From the NCBI GenBank assembly GCA_001792895.1, contig MARA01000003.1, positions 930,001 to 994,000 of the forward strand: a stretch of 64,000 nucleotides of DNA. Direction: 5' to 3'. The translations under genes and the position numbers were made by a program. The first letter of the stretch is position 1. Every line of letters begins with the position of its first letter. Under the pieces are notes generated by a model. It had not been told where the DNA came from, made no database searches, and saw nothing but the letters and a program-made list of their open reading frames with translations. Below are positions 42,401 through 53,618 of this stretch, in pieces. This DNA comes from Lentinus brumalis (taxonomy: Eukaryota > Basidiomycota > Agaricomycetes > Polyporales > Polyporaceae).

Positions 42401-42793
42401 ATGGCCGACATCGCAGGTCCCAACCTCGACCCCGCTTCCCAGGTTCGTGATCGTCGCTGGGGGCCTCCGACTCGCACCGCTGACGTCCGTACTGCAGAAG
42501 GAGCTCCAGCAGTTCATCGAGACGGAGCAGGCCCACGCCAGGGTACAGAGCCAGGTCCACAACCTCACCAGCCTCTGCTGGGACAAGTACGTCTTCCCAC
42601 CGCTCCTTCTGGCTCTGTCTCGATTCCAATCTCCGCACCCCGCCCTCTGTCTAGATGCGTCGGCTCGATCTCGTCGGGCTTCTCCGGAAAGGAGCAGAGC
42701 TGCCTCGCCAACTGCGTCGACCGCTTCTTTGACACGAGTTCGTACTTGGTCCGGAAGATCGAGGAGAAGCGCGCCTTCGCTGGGGCGTCGTGA
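42401..42793 (+). CDS. TIM8: Mitochondrial import chaperone Tim8
   Basis: Tim8 is a small TIM chaperone that, with Tim13, guides hydrophobic precursors across the intermembrane space. Three exons fit exactly: 42,401-42,442, 42,498-42,586 and 42,655-42,793, giving 270 nt and 89 residues. The start reads MADIAGPNLDPASQ, then KELQQFIETEQAHARVQSQV. The twin CX3C motif is CWDKC, spacer, CLANC, with an intron between the residues of WDK and C. The end is FFDTSSYLVRKIEEKRAFAG. Alternative longer frames upstream are out of context. Confidence 0.94.
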   Translation: MADIAGPNLDPASQVRDRRWGPPTRTADVRTAEGAPAVHRDGAGPRQGTEPGPQPHQPLLGQVRLPTAPSGSVSIPISAPRPLSRCVGSISSGFSGKEQSCLANCVDRFFDTSSYLVRKIEEKRAFAGAS

Positions 42794-43094
42794 AGTCCCT
42801 CGGTGCTTCAGCTGCATCCCGTCCCATGCCATGCCAGCACACCTCATAGCACATCAGCTGCAAGTGCTGCCGACTCATGACCTCGCTTCTCGCCCACGTC
42901 GCACTGCTGTCCCCTGTTCCGCAAGCTCAACGCAAAGTACATTACGCTCTCCCCGTAATTATCACGCAGTTACCCGTTCACGCTTCCCGCAATAGAACAC
43001 AACATGTTGACAATATTACAAGATCTAACAACGTCCGTCCGTTCCTCCATCCTTCCGTGTACACGTCATGTCGTAAAGTCCGTAAATTGTCCCT
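42794..43094. other. Convergent intergenic region
   Basis: These 301 bp lie between the 3' ends of TIM8 and the acyltransferase. They are moderately AT-rich at 42,940-43,030, with no gene seen. Confidence 0.5.
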
Positions 43095-44666
43095 TCATGC
43101 GCGGAGCTTCGACCACGCCCAGCCAACCACAGCCGGGACGAAGAAGCAGAACGCATCGAGCACCTCATAACTGTGCTTCAGCCGCACCGGCACGACCACG
43201 CTCGCGGGGCTCGTTCCGGACTCCGCGGCTGCGCTGAGGTATCCGGTCTCCAGGAATCGCCCCATGAGTTTGTCCTTCTCACGCCAGAGGTCCCGGAGCC
43301 AGAGCTCGAACGCTTCGCGCTCAGTCTCTGGAATGTCGACTTCGACAGTGTTCGTTGCAGAGCCGTTGGGCAGCACACCGGGATTGCTAGCCGACACGTT
43401 CCCGACGGGTATGTCGCGGTTGACGTTGAACTTCCGGATGTGCATGTGCACGGCCGGCGGAGGCACGCGATCGCAAAACGTTGAGCGGAGGGTATAGTAG
43501 TCCTGGCCATATCCAAGGAACGGTATGCCTGCGGCGCGAGGTCAGCAGCGGCACAGTCAAGCATGCGGAAGGACCCTTGCCTGGGTATGCGACCGTGATG
43601 TCAAGAAGGTGCAAGTTGGGAATGCGAGGGGCGAGGGACCGCAAGGAGTAGTGCAAGCCAGTTGAGCGCGGCAGCAGAACGTTCGTCATGTCCGGCTACA
43701 ATAAGGCGGGAAATGTAGTCGCGTATGCGCAAGATGAATCGTACTACGCACAATGCCCAGCTTGTCGGCATACTTCTTGCTGACGGGACGGGTGTCCTTG
43801 CTGATGAGCGTGCCCTCAGGGTACAAGATGAACGTCAGGGGCGAGTCCTCCTTCTCGGCACGGCGCGCGAGCCACGACAGGCTCTTCGATAGGTGCAGGC
43901 GGTCAGAGGCCCAGGAACGTGCCAGGAAGATGAAGTTGTAGAATTGCATGCCCTGGAACAGTAATGAGTGCGCTTCGCGGGCAGGATGAATTGGGCAAGG
44001 TGCGCACCCAGCCGAGGATGGGCACCCACTTGAGACTCTTCTTCAGCACAATGAATACGTCCTTGTGCGTGCCCATCAAGTACGTCAGCGACCATGCATA
44101 CCACCAGTCCAGGTATATCTGCGCCGCGGCGTTTGGGGTTGTGATTGAGCGGTTGTCTCAGTGCTAGGATGGGCCATAGGACATACCTGGTGGTTCGCTA
44201 TGAAGACGGTCTTCTGTGGGAGATTCAGCGATACTACTTTGCCGTTCTTATCGCGCTCGACCAGGGTCTCCAGCTCCTCGGGGGAGAACTTGCCCTGCCC
44301 CTCCGTCTCGAACGAGATCACCAGCTCCGTCGGCGCGAACCACTGACTTGAGAGCACTGCAAGCACCGTACCGACCCTGCTCAATCCCCTATACTTCTCT
44401 TGATCGGAACGAACATGCAGCGTACCTAGCAGAGCCCCAAACGACCCCTTCGTGTATCGGATCCCCTCATAGTAGAGCTTGCGCGCTCGGCGGAACGGGA
44501 GGAGCTTCAGTGGCAGGAGGAAGAGGAACTGGCAGCCATTGGTCATGAGGCACGCGAACAGGAATACAACCAGGAAGAGTATCCCGTGCGCTGTCTGCGC
44601 CCATGTCCGCCTCGGGCGAGACGCTATTGGGATCGTATGGAGCTGCCGTTCCGTCACGACGGCCAT
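43095..44666 (-). CDS. Lysophospholipid acyltransferase (AGPAT/LCLAT1-like membrane enzyme)
   Basis: This belongs to the PlsC-type acyltransferases that esterify lysophosphatidic acid, lysophosphatidylinositol or lysocardiolipin with acyl-CoA. The start at 44,666 gives MAVVTERQLHTIPIASRPRR, then a hydrophobic segment (GILFLVVFLFACLMTNGCQF). Motif I is NHQIYLDWWY (HX4D), split by an intron between NHQ and IYLD. The next stretch is THKDVFIVLKKSLKWVPILG, then GMQFYNFIFLARSW. Motif III is FILYPEGTLIS. A VLLPRSTGLHYSLRSL segment and LLDITVAYPG continue the fold. The C-terminus has a second hydrophobic stretch (VLDAFCFFVPAVVGWAW). Yeast Cst26/Psi1 and animal LCLAT1/AGPAT5 are comparable; I cannot assign a substrate. 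Seven or so short introns. It is probably in the ER or outer mitochondrial membrane. Confidence 0.88.
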
Positions 44667-45443
44667 GCCGAAGAAGTCCAGAGGAGCTCGAGGTCGCGTA
44701 CAACTACTGTGGTGGTACAACAGGCTTCAGACCGGACGCCTGGCGGACGTAGAGGGGGACCGGTGGCGCGTAGGCTGTGAGCGGCGCGATGGCGAAGGCG
44801 TGAGCCCTTGTGGTCAATGCCACGGCGGGACGAGCTGAGGATGGATCCCGATGAGAGTCAGACGTGCAGGCTCGTGCAGGGCGGGCGGTTGCGGTGCGGT
44901 AGCTGTGCGTCGGCGCGTTCGTCAGCGTTCGTCATGCAGGCTGTATAAGTATACGGCGTGTCGTTCCGAATCCCAGATGAGTTGTTCAAGCCAGCGTACT
45001 TGATGTGTAGGTTACCGGACCAGCCATGTCCGTTACGGAGACTAGCTGAGAGCGAGCTCAGAAAGTGTCTGTCCGCGCACGAAGCGCGAGCGAGCGCTTG
45101 CGGACCCTGCACATGTATGTAAGTCACACAGTACTCTACAGACCTCTGAGTCTGACGGGTATGAGCAGAAAAGTATGGCGACGCTTAAGCTTCACGTCAA
45201 GGTCCTCTGGTGTTCATGGCCATCCGATTATGCAGGAGCAGGATGTCGTGTGACATGCAGAGGCACTTCAAATTGAAATATTTAGTGCTTCTGCCGCGAG
45301 CTCGCATGTGCCAACTGGAGGCGGCCCTCGCGTATCTGATCGGCGGTGGAGAAAGTCGATCTCAAGTTCCAACGCCAGATGAGGATCTCGTGGATGTGGA
45401 CGTCCGCGCAGGGCAGTGAGATTGATTATGTCCATGTTCGCGG
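44667..45443. other. Intergenic: acyltransferase promoter and permease 3' flank
   Basis: These 777 bp lie between tandem minus-strand genes. No frame shows domain content; a minus-strand frame at 44,858-45,127 has none. Confidence 0.5.
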
Positions 45444-47330
45444 CTAGCATGTGAACGGTTTACCAACAAGACCTCCTGCGTAGGCATCTACAATAAGCTA
45501 CAGATGGTGGGTGATGTGTCAGTTCACGCTGCGCCGACGCAGTACCAGAGATAACATACCTTAATCGAGACATATGTCCCCGCGACACAGATGAAGGCTC
45601 CTGCGACGACTGTCAGCGTCGCCATGGTTGTTCCGATCCACCGTCGTTTGAGAGCCCGAGCTCCACCTTTCAGGTAGAAAGTATCATAGAGCCAGAAGAA
45701 CCCGGCGATGCCGTATGTGTACCATGACGCGAAGACTGAGGCGGTGATACCAGTGAGATACGAGAAGATGGGCACCGCGCTGGCCAATATGAATGCGATC
45801 GCCACGGCGGCGAAGCAGAGGACCACCCACACTGACCAGCCGAGGACAGTATGCGAGTGGACGTGACGAGTATGACGGAACAAGCGGAGGAGTACCAGCT
45901 TCGCCGCCGTGTGGGAGTAGAGGGCACCAGCACTGCGACGATTGTCAGCCAAGGGTAGGTGTAGATGTCACAGTGGCAGATGCATTTCACAACGCACATG
46001 AGGAAGTTGGTGAGGCCGACGCCGAATGCGACCTTCGACCATACTGGTGGCAGAGAAAACAGCGCAGGGGATGCTACCGTACTCCCGAGATAACAGTAGA
46101 TGACCACGCTGAAGATGGTGTAGAAAGTAGTCGAGAAGCCTTGGAGGACCCAAGCGGCCTGTGATACAGTTCAGGATCAGTCGTATCACAGACTGAGCAG
46201 ACAAACCTTCATGGCGTCCTCTGGTCTACGCATCTCCGATACGAGGATGAAGAACCTGAGACACCCGCAGATAAACATCGGCGTTGACGGTCGGAATAGC
46301 CATGATTTCCTACATGAAGTGACCTGCATATGCGAACACCTAGAACCAGCACAAGTTGCATTGAGCTGATAGACTTATAAGTAGTTTCATTATAATGCTT
46401 ACCGGTCCGGTAACAGCCAGGAACGCTTGGTAAAAGTTGGTAGGCACAGTGGCCACCACGACACGGTCGGGCGTCGGGTTCGCACCTGCGCCTGTCATCG
46501 CGACAATACCACATATGGTGATCAGAACCGCGCTGAAAAGACCCAGCCAGCTGAGGCGTCCTAGTGTGCGGGGTAATGCGACGAAAAATGTCGCAACTGA
46601 GAAAATCCCGAGTAGGATGGAAGCGCATAGTCCGTTGTTGGACAGCGTGGACAGCGCTTGCTGACCAGAGAGGATCTCGGAGCCCTGGAAGACGTCAACA
46701 CAGATGACTCGCATAATAGTTGCATCGTACTGACAGTACCAAATATGGCAAAGATGATGGTCCCAGCAGAGAGAACCTCTCGACCGATAGGTCCAAATAT
46801 AATGTACCCAGCGTCACCTGATGCAGGGAACTAGTATCACCGCAAGAGCTCAGGCGAACGACTGGAGCAGACGTACCCATATTGTGTACCTCAGGGTGGT
46901 TTAGCTTGAAGTCGATCAGTAGCTTCGCGGTATACAACGCGAAGACCCCGAGGAAGACCGTCAGAACAAGGGACGGAACGATTCCTGTCCACAGCAGCAG
47001 GTCAGCAGCAAAATTGTATGTTACAGCGACACGGAGCTCACCGACCACCGCCATTGCGTTGGGCAGACTGAGAATGCCATTGCTGACGATCTCAGCTATC
47101 ATCAACGCGCTCACAAACTGGATGATCAAGATATGACTGAGCTGGGCCCAAGAAGTCGTCTTGCGGCTCACCTGCCAACTGAGCGTCTTGTAGCGAATGT
47201 CGTGGTTGTCTTCGTCGCCGAAGACGTCGACTTGGGCATTTCCCTCCTTGACCGATGACTCTGAAGAGGGTTCCGTTGGCGTCCCTCGCTTCTCGAGATC
47301 TATGGCCATGGCCATCCGATTCAAGGACAT
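45444..47330 (-). CDS. Amino acid permease, AAAP family
   Basis: This is a proton-coupled transporter of the amino acid/auxin permease type, related to fungal neutral amino acid permeases (Neurospora Mtr-like). The start at 47,330 gives MSLNRMAMAIDLEKRGTPTE and a hydrophilic N-terminus, then AEIVSNGILSLPNAMAVVG, the typical TM1 with its broken GILSLP helix. Further helices are IVPSLVLTVFLGVFALYTAK, FVALPRTLGRLSWLGLFSAV, LITICGIVAMTGAG, and a segment with YAGHFMFF LVSEMRRPEDAM that lies after TM6. VFSVVIYCYLGSTVASPALF and VLGWSVWVVLCFAAVAIAFI follow. About ten to eleven membrane segments are visible. The last intron (donor GTATGT after SIK) leads to LIVDAYAGGLVGKPFTC and the stop at 45,444. 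Divergent from the F-box gene. Confidence 0.88.
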
Positions 47331-47886
47331 CGGCTCAAGGTAGCTGGTCCATAACGCTGCATGTGCTGCGTTTGGTAAGCGAGCGCAAGACCTATCTTAT
47401 CAGCGTTGGTCCAAAAGGTCTCAGGACATGTCATTGGGGCAGGAGCGCACATGGCTGCCGCCCTTTCCCTGTAAATGTCAGTACTATAAGTATCTTCCCA
47501 TCACCGGCGATAGATATGCAATTGGCAGACCCACGCAGGTTGGAATAGAAATTGGCATGGCACGCTCTCCAGCAAACACGTATGAGCAACCTGATTGTCC
47601 GCCACCGGATACTTAACCTCTGAGCATGGTGGCTGGGCGGGAGAAGGTTCAAGTTAACCGTTAAGTTCGAGCGCCGATCGAGTTCTGGGGCCCCGGACTG
47701 CCCCGGACCGGTGCATAGAGAGTGTGGAGAAGCGCCCACGCCCACGGTCTGCCAAGTGCCACCATCCGACGCGCTTCTGGTCTATGGCATGGCAGCCGTG
47801 TGCACCTTGTCTGTCACTGGAGGAATGACTGTGCACGCATCTTGACTTCCAACCACTAACATCTCTTGCGTTTCGTGCTGCTCCTC
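47331..47886. other. Divergent intergenic region
   Basis: These 556 bp hold the permease and F-box gene promoters. No gene or clear element is seen. Confidence 0.5.
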
Positions 47887-49026
47887 ATGCATCCCACCCG
47901 TGCACCACCTGTCCTCGTCGACGACCTCATCCCCATCATTATCGAGAGCAATGACCACTGGTGGCCTCGCGATTTCCAACGGCTCGCACTCATCTCTCCA
48001 GCATGGCTTACGCCGGTCAGAAAGCGACTGTATGCACACCCGTCGCTACGGTCGTTTGGGGCGTGCAAGCTGTTTGCGCGGACACTCCTCGATAATCCCG
48101 CCCTCCTGCCGTATATGCGCAGCTTGGAGCTGCGACCTGTCGCGGACAGCCGACGCGCTCTGGACGAGCAGGAGATGCAGAGTCTGAGATTTATTCTCGG
48201 ATTGGAGGGACTCCAGGAAGTCACCTTAGGCGGTGACTTGGCCGTCTCAGCCGAGCGGTTCATCCACTTCATGGCTGGCACTCGCACGATCACGACGCTG
48301 CACATTGATGGTTATTCCTTCCCGGATGATCATGCCTCCTCCACGGTCCACACCCTTCCTTCACTCGAGTGGGATGACGTCGTCGCTTTCAGGTTCCCTT
48401 TCCTCCGCAACCTCACCCTCAGTAACGTCGCGCTCACCGTGTACCCGCCATCCATGGATCATCCGGGCTCACTCTCCCACCTCACGCTCAATAATGTCCA
48501 GCTTGTGGACGGGACACTCCCTGACCTTTGTCAAGGATCGTGGGGAAGCCTCCGTGTCCTGGAAATCGTCGGGAAGTCGACCGTTGAGCTGGACGACGAG
48601 GTCCGCTCCATGCTGGAACTCTGCGAGAACCTCGAGGAACTGCACTATGAGGCGGTCGACAGGTCCTGCCGTCCGTCCATCTTCGATGATGAGCCGCCGA
48701 CGTGCGAGGCATTGTGGAAGCTTTCCATCTCAGGCTTCGATGTCAATCCACATACATTGGACGCCATCGCACAGTCCTGTCCCAAGCTCATGGAGCTCGC
48801 TATCTGTGGACGGATTGTACGTATCCCGTCCGAAAGATGGGCTGCGTTCGTGAAGTCGGGTGCACTTCCGCGTTTGCAATACCTGATTACGACTGCTGGC
48901 ACAAACATACCCCCGTTCATGTTTTGGTCGTCCGACCAGCATGATGAGCTTCGAGATGCTTGCAAGTCTCGGGGTATCTCGCTCTTCAACGAATTTATAT
49001 TGAGCGAGCGTTGCATTGGTTGGTGA
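47887..49026 (+). CDS. F-box-like/leucine-rich repeat protein
   Basis: This is a single-exon gene of about 379 residues. The first ATG is at 47,887 (MHPTRAPPVLVDDLIPIIIE). The N-terminus, LVDDLIPIIIESNDHWWPRD then FQRLALISPAWLTPVRKRLY, is a divergent F-box helix bundle of the kind seen in very large basidiomycete families. The rest has leucine-rich irregular repeats (LRNLTLSNVALTVYPPSM; LSHLTLNNVQLVDGTLPDLC; LRVLEIVGKSTVEL; ELAICGRIVRIP). The likely role is a substrate adaptor of SCF ubiquitin ligase, but the family diverges fast and neither Skp1 binding nor a target is shown. A GTG or TTG start further upstream is not used. Confidence 0.75.
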   Translation: MHPTRAPPVLVDDLIPIIIESNDHWWPRDFQRLALISPAWLTPVRKRLYAHPSLRSFGACKLFARTLLDNPALLPYMRSLELRPVADSRRALDEQEMQSLRFILGLEGLQEVTLGGDLAVSAERFIHFMAGTRTITTLHIDGYSFPDDHASSTVHTLPSLEWDDVVAFRFPFLRNLTLSNVALTVYPPSMDHPGSLSHLTLNNVQLVDGTLPDLCQGSWGSLRVLEIVGKSTVELDDEVRSMLELCENLEELHYEAVDRSCRPSIFDDEPPTCEALWKLSISGFDVNPHTLDAIAQSCPKLMELAICGRIVRIPSERWAAFVKSGALPRLQYLITTAGTNIPPFMFWSSDQHDELRDACKSRGISLFNEFILSERCIGW

Positions 49027-49622
49027 TGACATGGTACGTTCCGTCCTCTGTGACCTGTTACCCATGTATTCTGGGGTACTGACCTACCGTCTCCTCAGGT
49101 CCATGATACCCCTGGAAGGCGATCGTGAGGTACACCTTCGGACATAGTCGTGCCATTCTGGTCTCTACGGTTTCCCTTTGCATGCTCGCTGTCTCATAAT
49201 GCCCCACTGTGATATAACTGGATGCTCTGACTCTGCTTTCTTGCCGCTGCACAATTACTGTACTCTAGCTACTCACTCACATTGCACATGCTGTACCAAT
49301 AGTGTATCATAGCGCATGCCATCCGTTGCCATTTGATTTGCTGCTGCTCGAGTCTCGTCCGGGGGCCGCCCACTACTTACTTACATAGTCTGGCGTTAGC
49401 GCACCATATCATCGGTCAGACGCCCGGTTTGGTTTGTCCCCGACGGGAGCGCGGCACGCCCTGCTCTCGTTCTATCACCGCCTGATACCCCGCCCATCCT
49501 CGTCGCCGTCGCCGACAGCGACGCAGACCTGCGACTGCCAGCGCTGCTCGAGCCCGCCTTGTGACCGACCCGCATTCCCGTCCGCTCATTCCCGCCACGC
49601 TCTCTGAACTGAATCACGCCAA
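49027..49622. other. Tandem intergenic region
   Basis: These 596 bp hold the F-box 3' flank and the promoter of the alpha/beta hydrolase gene. No gene is seen. Confidence 0.5.
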
Positions 49623-52600
49623 ATGTCGACCCGCGTCCTTGCCCAAGATGTCGCGTCTGCCAATACGAGCGGCTCCAGGAGACCGCAGAAGAAATCATCT
49701 TTCCTGTCTCTGCGTCGTGAACAGCGGTCCCCCGCATCTCTTGATACCAGCTCTCCGCCCGCTGGTGGAGGGCGATCCCACGCTGAGAAGGCTACTTCAC
49801 CATCTTCTTTCCATGCATTCCAGGACGTGTCCCGCCCCGTGATCTCCCATCCTCAGGAGCTAGGTGGGGGACGCAGCCATAACCGCCGCTCTTCCAAGAC
49901 AGCCAGCTTGAGACACGAGCAGAGCTTCCCCAGGAGCAGCCGAGCGAGGGACAGAGAGGAGCTGGAGAGGGACTCGGATCAGCTACGCGACGACGACGCT
50001 CAGGGCAATTTCCTCGCTTTTCCTACCTTCAACGAGCCGTCGCTGCGGTCCAAAGGCAGCCACAGCACGAAGACGCGTTCAAGAACACAGTCAGGTCCGT
50101 CGACGAAGCGCAGTCTGACCAGCCGTGGCAGCGGCGACCCGTACAGCTACCACATCCGCGACTCCAACTCGTCAACGCTCTCCCACTTCGAGGACACGCC
50201 GCAGACCCCGGTGGACGACTCCTTCTTCCGTGACCCGGTGTTTGGCGCCCCTGTTGTGGTCGCTGCGCCCACTGCGGGGGTAGAGACGATGGATGCGCTG
50301 GTGGATGGGATGAACGGATATGGTAGCGATGACCACTTTATGGGAATGGGGGCATGTCGGGGCGATCCTCGAAGTTCGCCAAAAGCGGGTTCCATCCCCT
50401 CTATCATCCGCCCTTGCCTACGCCGCCTCCTGGCGTCACGCTCGGTGGTGCCTTGCCACGCCAGCACCCGTCCAGATCGCGCGACTCGGATGCCGATGAG
50501 GACGACGAGGACGACGACTCGCGCACCCGTTCGCCTCCCCCCGCGCGAACCACCGCCGGCCGCCTACGCGCACCCCTTCTGCCCTCACTGTCACTACTTC
50601 GTCACCTCGACGTCCCTCCACCAGTCCGTCTCCGAGCCCAGCAAGGTCCGATTTCGCTCAGCGGGCTTCGTCGCCCCAGAAGACGGTAGCGCCATCCATT
50701 TCTGAGATCATTCGCGCGCATGCACCTCCGGATCAGCAGGCTCGCTCACGCAAGACTTCCTATGCGACGAGCAATGGACACGATAGCGTCGCTCATACAT
50801 CGAGCTCCCACGCGAAGCGTCGAGAAGTAGAACCAGAACCAGAAGCGAAGGCTGCCGAAGGCGAAGTAGACCTTGTATCGAGGTCCTCGGTCGACACACT
50901 CGCCGAGGAGATCCAGCGCACCATGCAGGTGCAGAAACAGGCCTCAGTTGCCCCTCGGTTTGTGCACAAGGCGCGCTCATTTCAGCAGCATACCGCTCCC
51001 GAGCTTGTTCGTTCCGTGTCGTCCCCTCGGTCGGAAGGTCGCCGTGTGTCCTCTATCTATTCCTACTCCACCATCTCCGATCAGCCTCCACTCCCTCCGC
51101 TTGACCTTATGGGACTCACAAAGGTTCCCATCAACTCCCCCTCGCAAACAATCGCGCAGTATCTGCGTTCCACTCGCTTGACTACCCTCCTTCACCTGAC
51201 GCGCTCTCCCCACGCATCCCGTGGCAATCCGCTGAAAGTGAGTCTGTCTGATCTTGGAAGTCCGACGGGCTTCCCCGTCGTCGTGTTCTTGGGCCTGGGT
51301 TGTGTACGACACATCATGGGCTTGTACGATGAGATGGCGGAATGTCTGGGTATCCGACTCATCACAATCGACCGGTAGGTAACCGCTTCACTTACATGGG
51401 GACCCGTTCCTGACCATAATTCGCAGGTGGGGCCTTGGTCGTACCGACGTCCCCAAGTCCAAGTCTGCCAGGGGTATTCCAGAGTGGGCTTCGATCGTCG
51501 AGGAGGTGCTAGACCAGCTCGGTATCGACCAGTGCAGCATTATGGCGCATTCTGCTGGTGCTCCATACGCCATGGCGTTCGCGAACAGGTATCCCGAGCG
51601 GATCCGGGGCGAAGTTTGTCTGCTGGCTCCGTGGGTCGCTGGAGGCGAAGGCGGTAAGGATCCAGTCACGCAAAGTTGGATTATCGCTGACTGCATCTCG
51701 TATATCCACAGGCGGCTATAAGTGGCTGAAGTACGTACCGAACGGGCTGCTCAGGACCGCCCAGGCTGCAGAGTGGAAGGTACAGGCGTGGATGCTTGGC
51801 AAACCGCCAACCATTGCGTTCGAAGGCATCGGCTTCGACGCCAAGTCACCAGTGTGTTCGCCTTCACAATCAGCGGCATCATCATCATCGGCACTGGTCA
51901 CACCACAATCTCCTCCACATTCCGCATCCACCATAACTCCCAGTAAGGTCGCCCAGCAAGACCAGGACTCACGGCCTAGCATATCATCAGCCGTTTTCTC
52001 GGAGTATGACGATCTGCGAGACTTCGAGGGCCGATTCGATAGTCTGAGCACTCTCGGACGCAACAGCTCTAGTTCACACAGAGACAGGACTATCAGCGAG
52101 AGCAAGTTTGGCAACGGCCATGTTGCTGCACGCAAATCCTCGAGAGGGTTCCTCGGCCGTTTCAAAATTCCCGGGTCTAGCAACCAGCAGCCTCAGTCTT
52201 CTTCAAGTGACAAGCTGAGCAGCGGGCCCGGCAAGAAACTCAAAGCTTTACGTTCCATGGGTTCTCTCAAGGGTCGCTCTCGAGCCAGTGCCCCGAAGAC
52301 ATCTGATCCACCAGTCCCCACGCCCTCCTGGATCCCGTCGCCCGTTCACGAGGTTGCTCCCGAAGTGGGTTTAGGCTTAGATCACTTTGATTGGACAGAT
52401 CCTGCTGTGCTGGAGACTCGCCTGTCTTCTCCAGGAACAGCGAGGAAGCACAATGATCTTCCTCCTCTCGACCTCTCTCATGACACCCCCTTGTCCTCGC
52501 CACGAGCAAATGGCCGACGGTCAATATCGTTCAGCGGTGCCAGTCCCTCTCCTTCGATATCCTATCTCCAGTCACCACAGACTACTACAGCGAAGACGAC

Positions 52601-52991
52601 GCCCACGTCAACACCTACCTCCGCTCAGAGTTTCCAGGCTTCCCTTGGCAATGCCCTCATCGCTGCTTCCCATGCGGAATCTGCGAAGGGCACGCACAGT
52701 GACTTGCTGCAGATCCTGAACCACGACCGGCTACCGTTCGGCTTCTCCTACACCGCCTACCCGCATAACGTGCGGGTGTGGTACGGTGACCGGGACGAGA
52801 AAATCGCCGAGAACGCCGTGCGGTGGATGGAAAGTACCATGGGACCTGACAAGTGCCAGGTGAAGGTCGTAAAGGGTGCCGAGCACGCACTCATGTTCAA
52901 GAGCAGTGTAGTCATAGAGGTTTTGGAACATTTGGTTGAGTTTTGGCGTGACTGTGAGTTTCCTAACGATGTGTACCAAGGTGGAGGATGA
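49623..52991 (+). CDS. Alpha/beta hydrolase with long disordered regions; two frame slips
   Basis: The start at 49,623 gives MSTRVLAQDVASANTSGSRR and a long basic, Ser-rich disordered N-terminus. The reading frame shifts twice, near G5 at 50,348-50,352 and C6 at 50,537-50,542; each shift equals one missing base and has no good intron to explain it. After them the frame continues SPRRPSTSPSPSPARSDFAQ and reaches the hydrolase: strand VVFLGLGCVRHIMGLYDEMA, RLITIDRWGLGRTDVP across an intron, and the nucleophile elbow AHSAGAPYAMAFANRYPERI (Ser in HSAG). A lid or insertion of several hundred disordered residues (51,840-52,700) interrupts the fold before YGDRDEKIAENAVRWM (acid) and KGAEHALMFKSS (catalytic His). 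The domain is complete, so the gene is probably functional and the slips probably sequence or assembly errors. The substrate is unknown. Confidence 0.78.
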
Positions 52992-53618
52992 GCTGACGTG
53001 ACCCTTCGATAAGGGGAATGATCGTATCTTACTTCTTGCTTGCTCCTCGCTGTTGTCCACTTCGTGGTTGTTGGATTACATACCGCTTCCTGCAGATACC
53101 TCTTATACCATTCAATCGCTGTCCAGTCGTTCGCTCCATTCGCAGTATTCATGTCGTCGTTGCAACTCACATCTGCCGTACCACTACGTTATGCGTCACC
53201 TGTACGCCCCTTGGATTAATCGCACACATATCACCTTCTATTCATAATTCTTGTAGGATGGCACGGTTAGCCCAAACTTCGATGTACAATTCGTTCGCAC
53301 GTTCCACCACGCCCGTTCCATCAGTTAGCATAGTACGTATACCTCTCAAAACGTTGACGCGTTGTTCGATTGTCAATGCATACAGTAACGGTTTGGCTTC
53401 GACTAGGTCTTCATCGGTGCACCCAAGGAATGAAGGTAGCAGGTGTCATTATCGAGGGAAGTACGTAGTGCATATAAATATCATCGTCCAGTGGGACATC
53501 ATAGGTCAATCAGGGTGTGCGCGGCACACGTTCTATCCAAGCTGGAACTGGGACCCGGGGCCTGGTAAAGGTCGTCCTCAACGGACTCCTCGGTGGAATA
53601 GGAGCTGAAGACACCACA
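52992..53618. other. Convergent intergenic region
   Basis: These 627 bp separate convergent 3' ends. They are relatively AT-rich at about 53,030-53,480, consistent with UTRs. No gene is seen. Confidence 0.5.
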
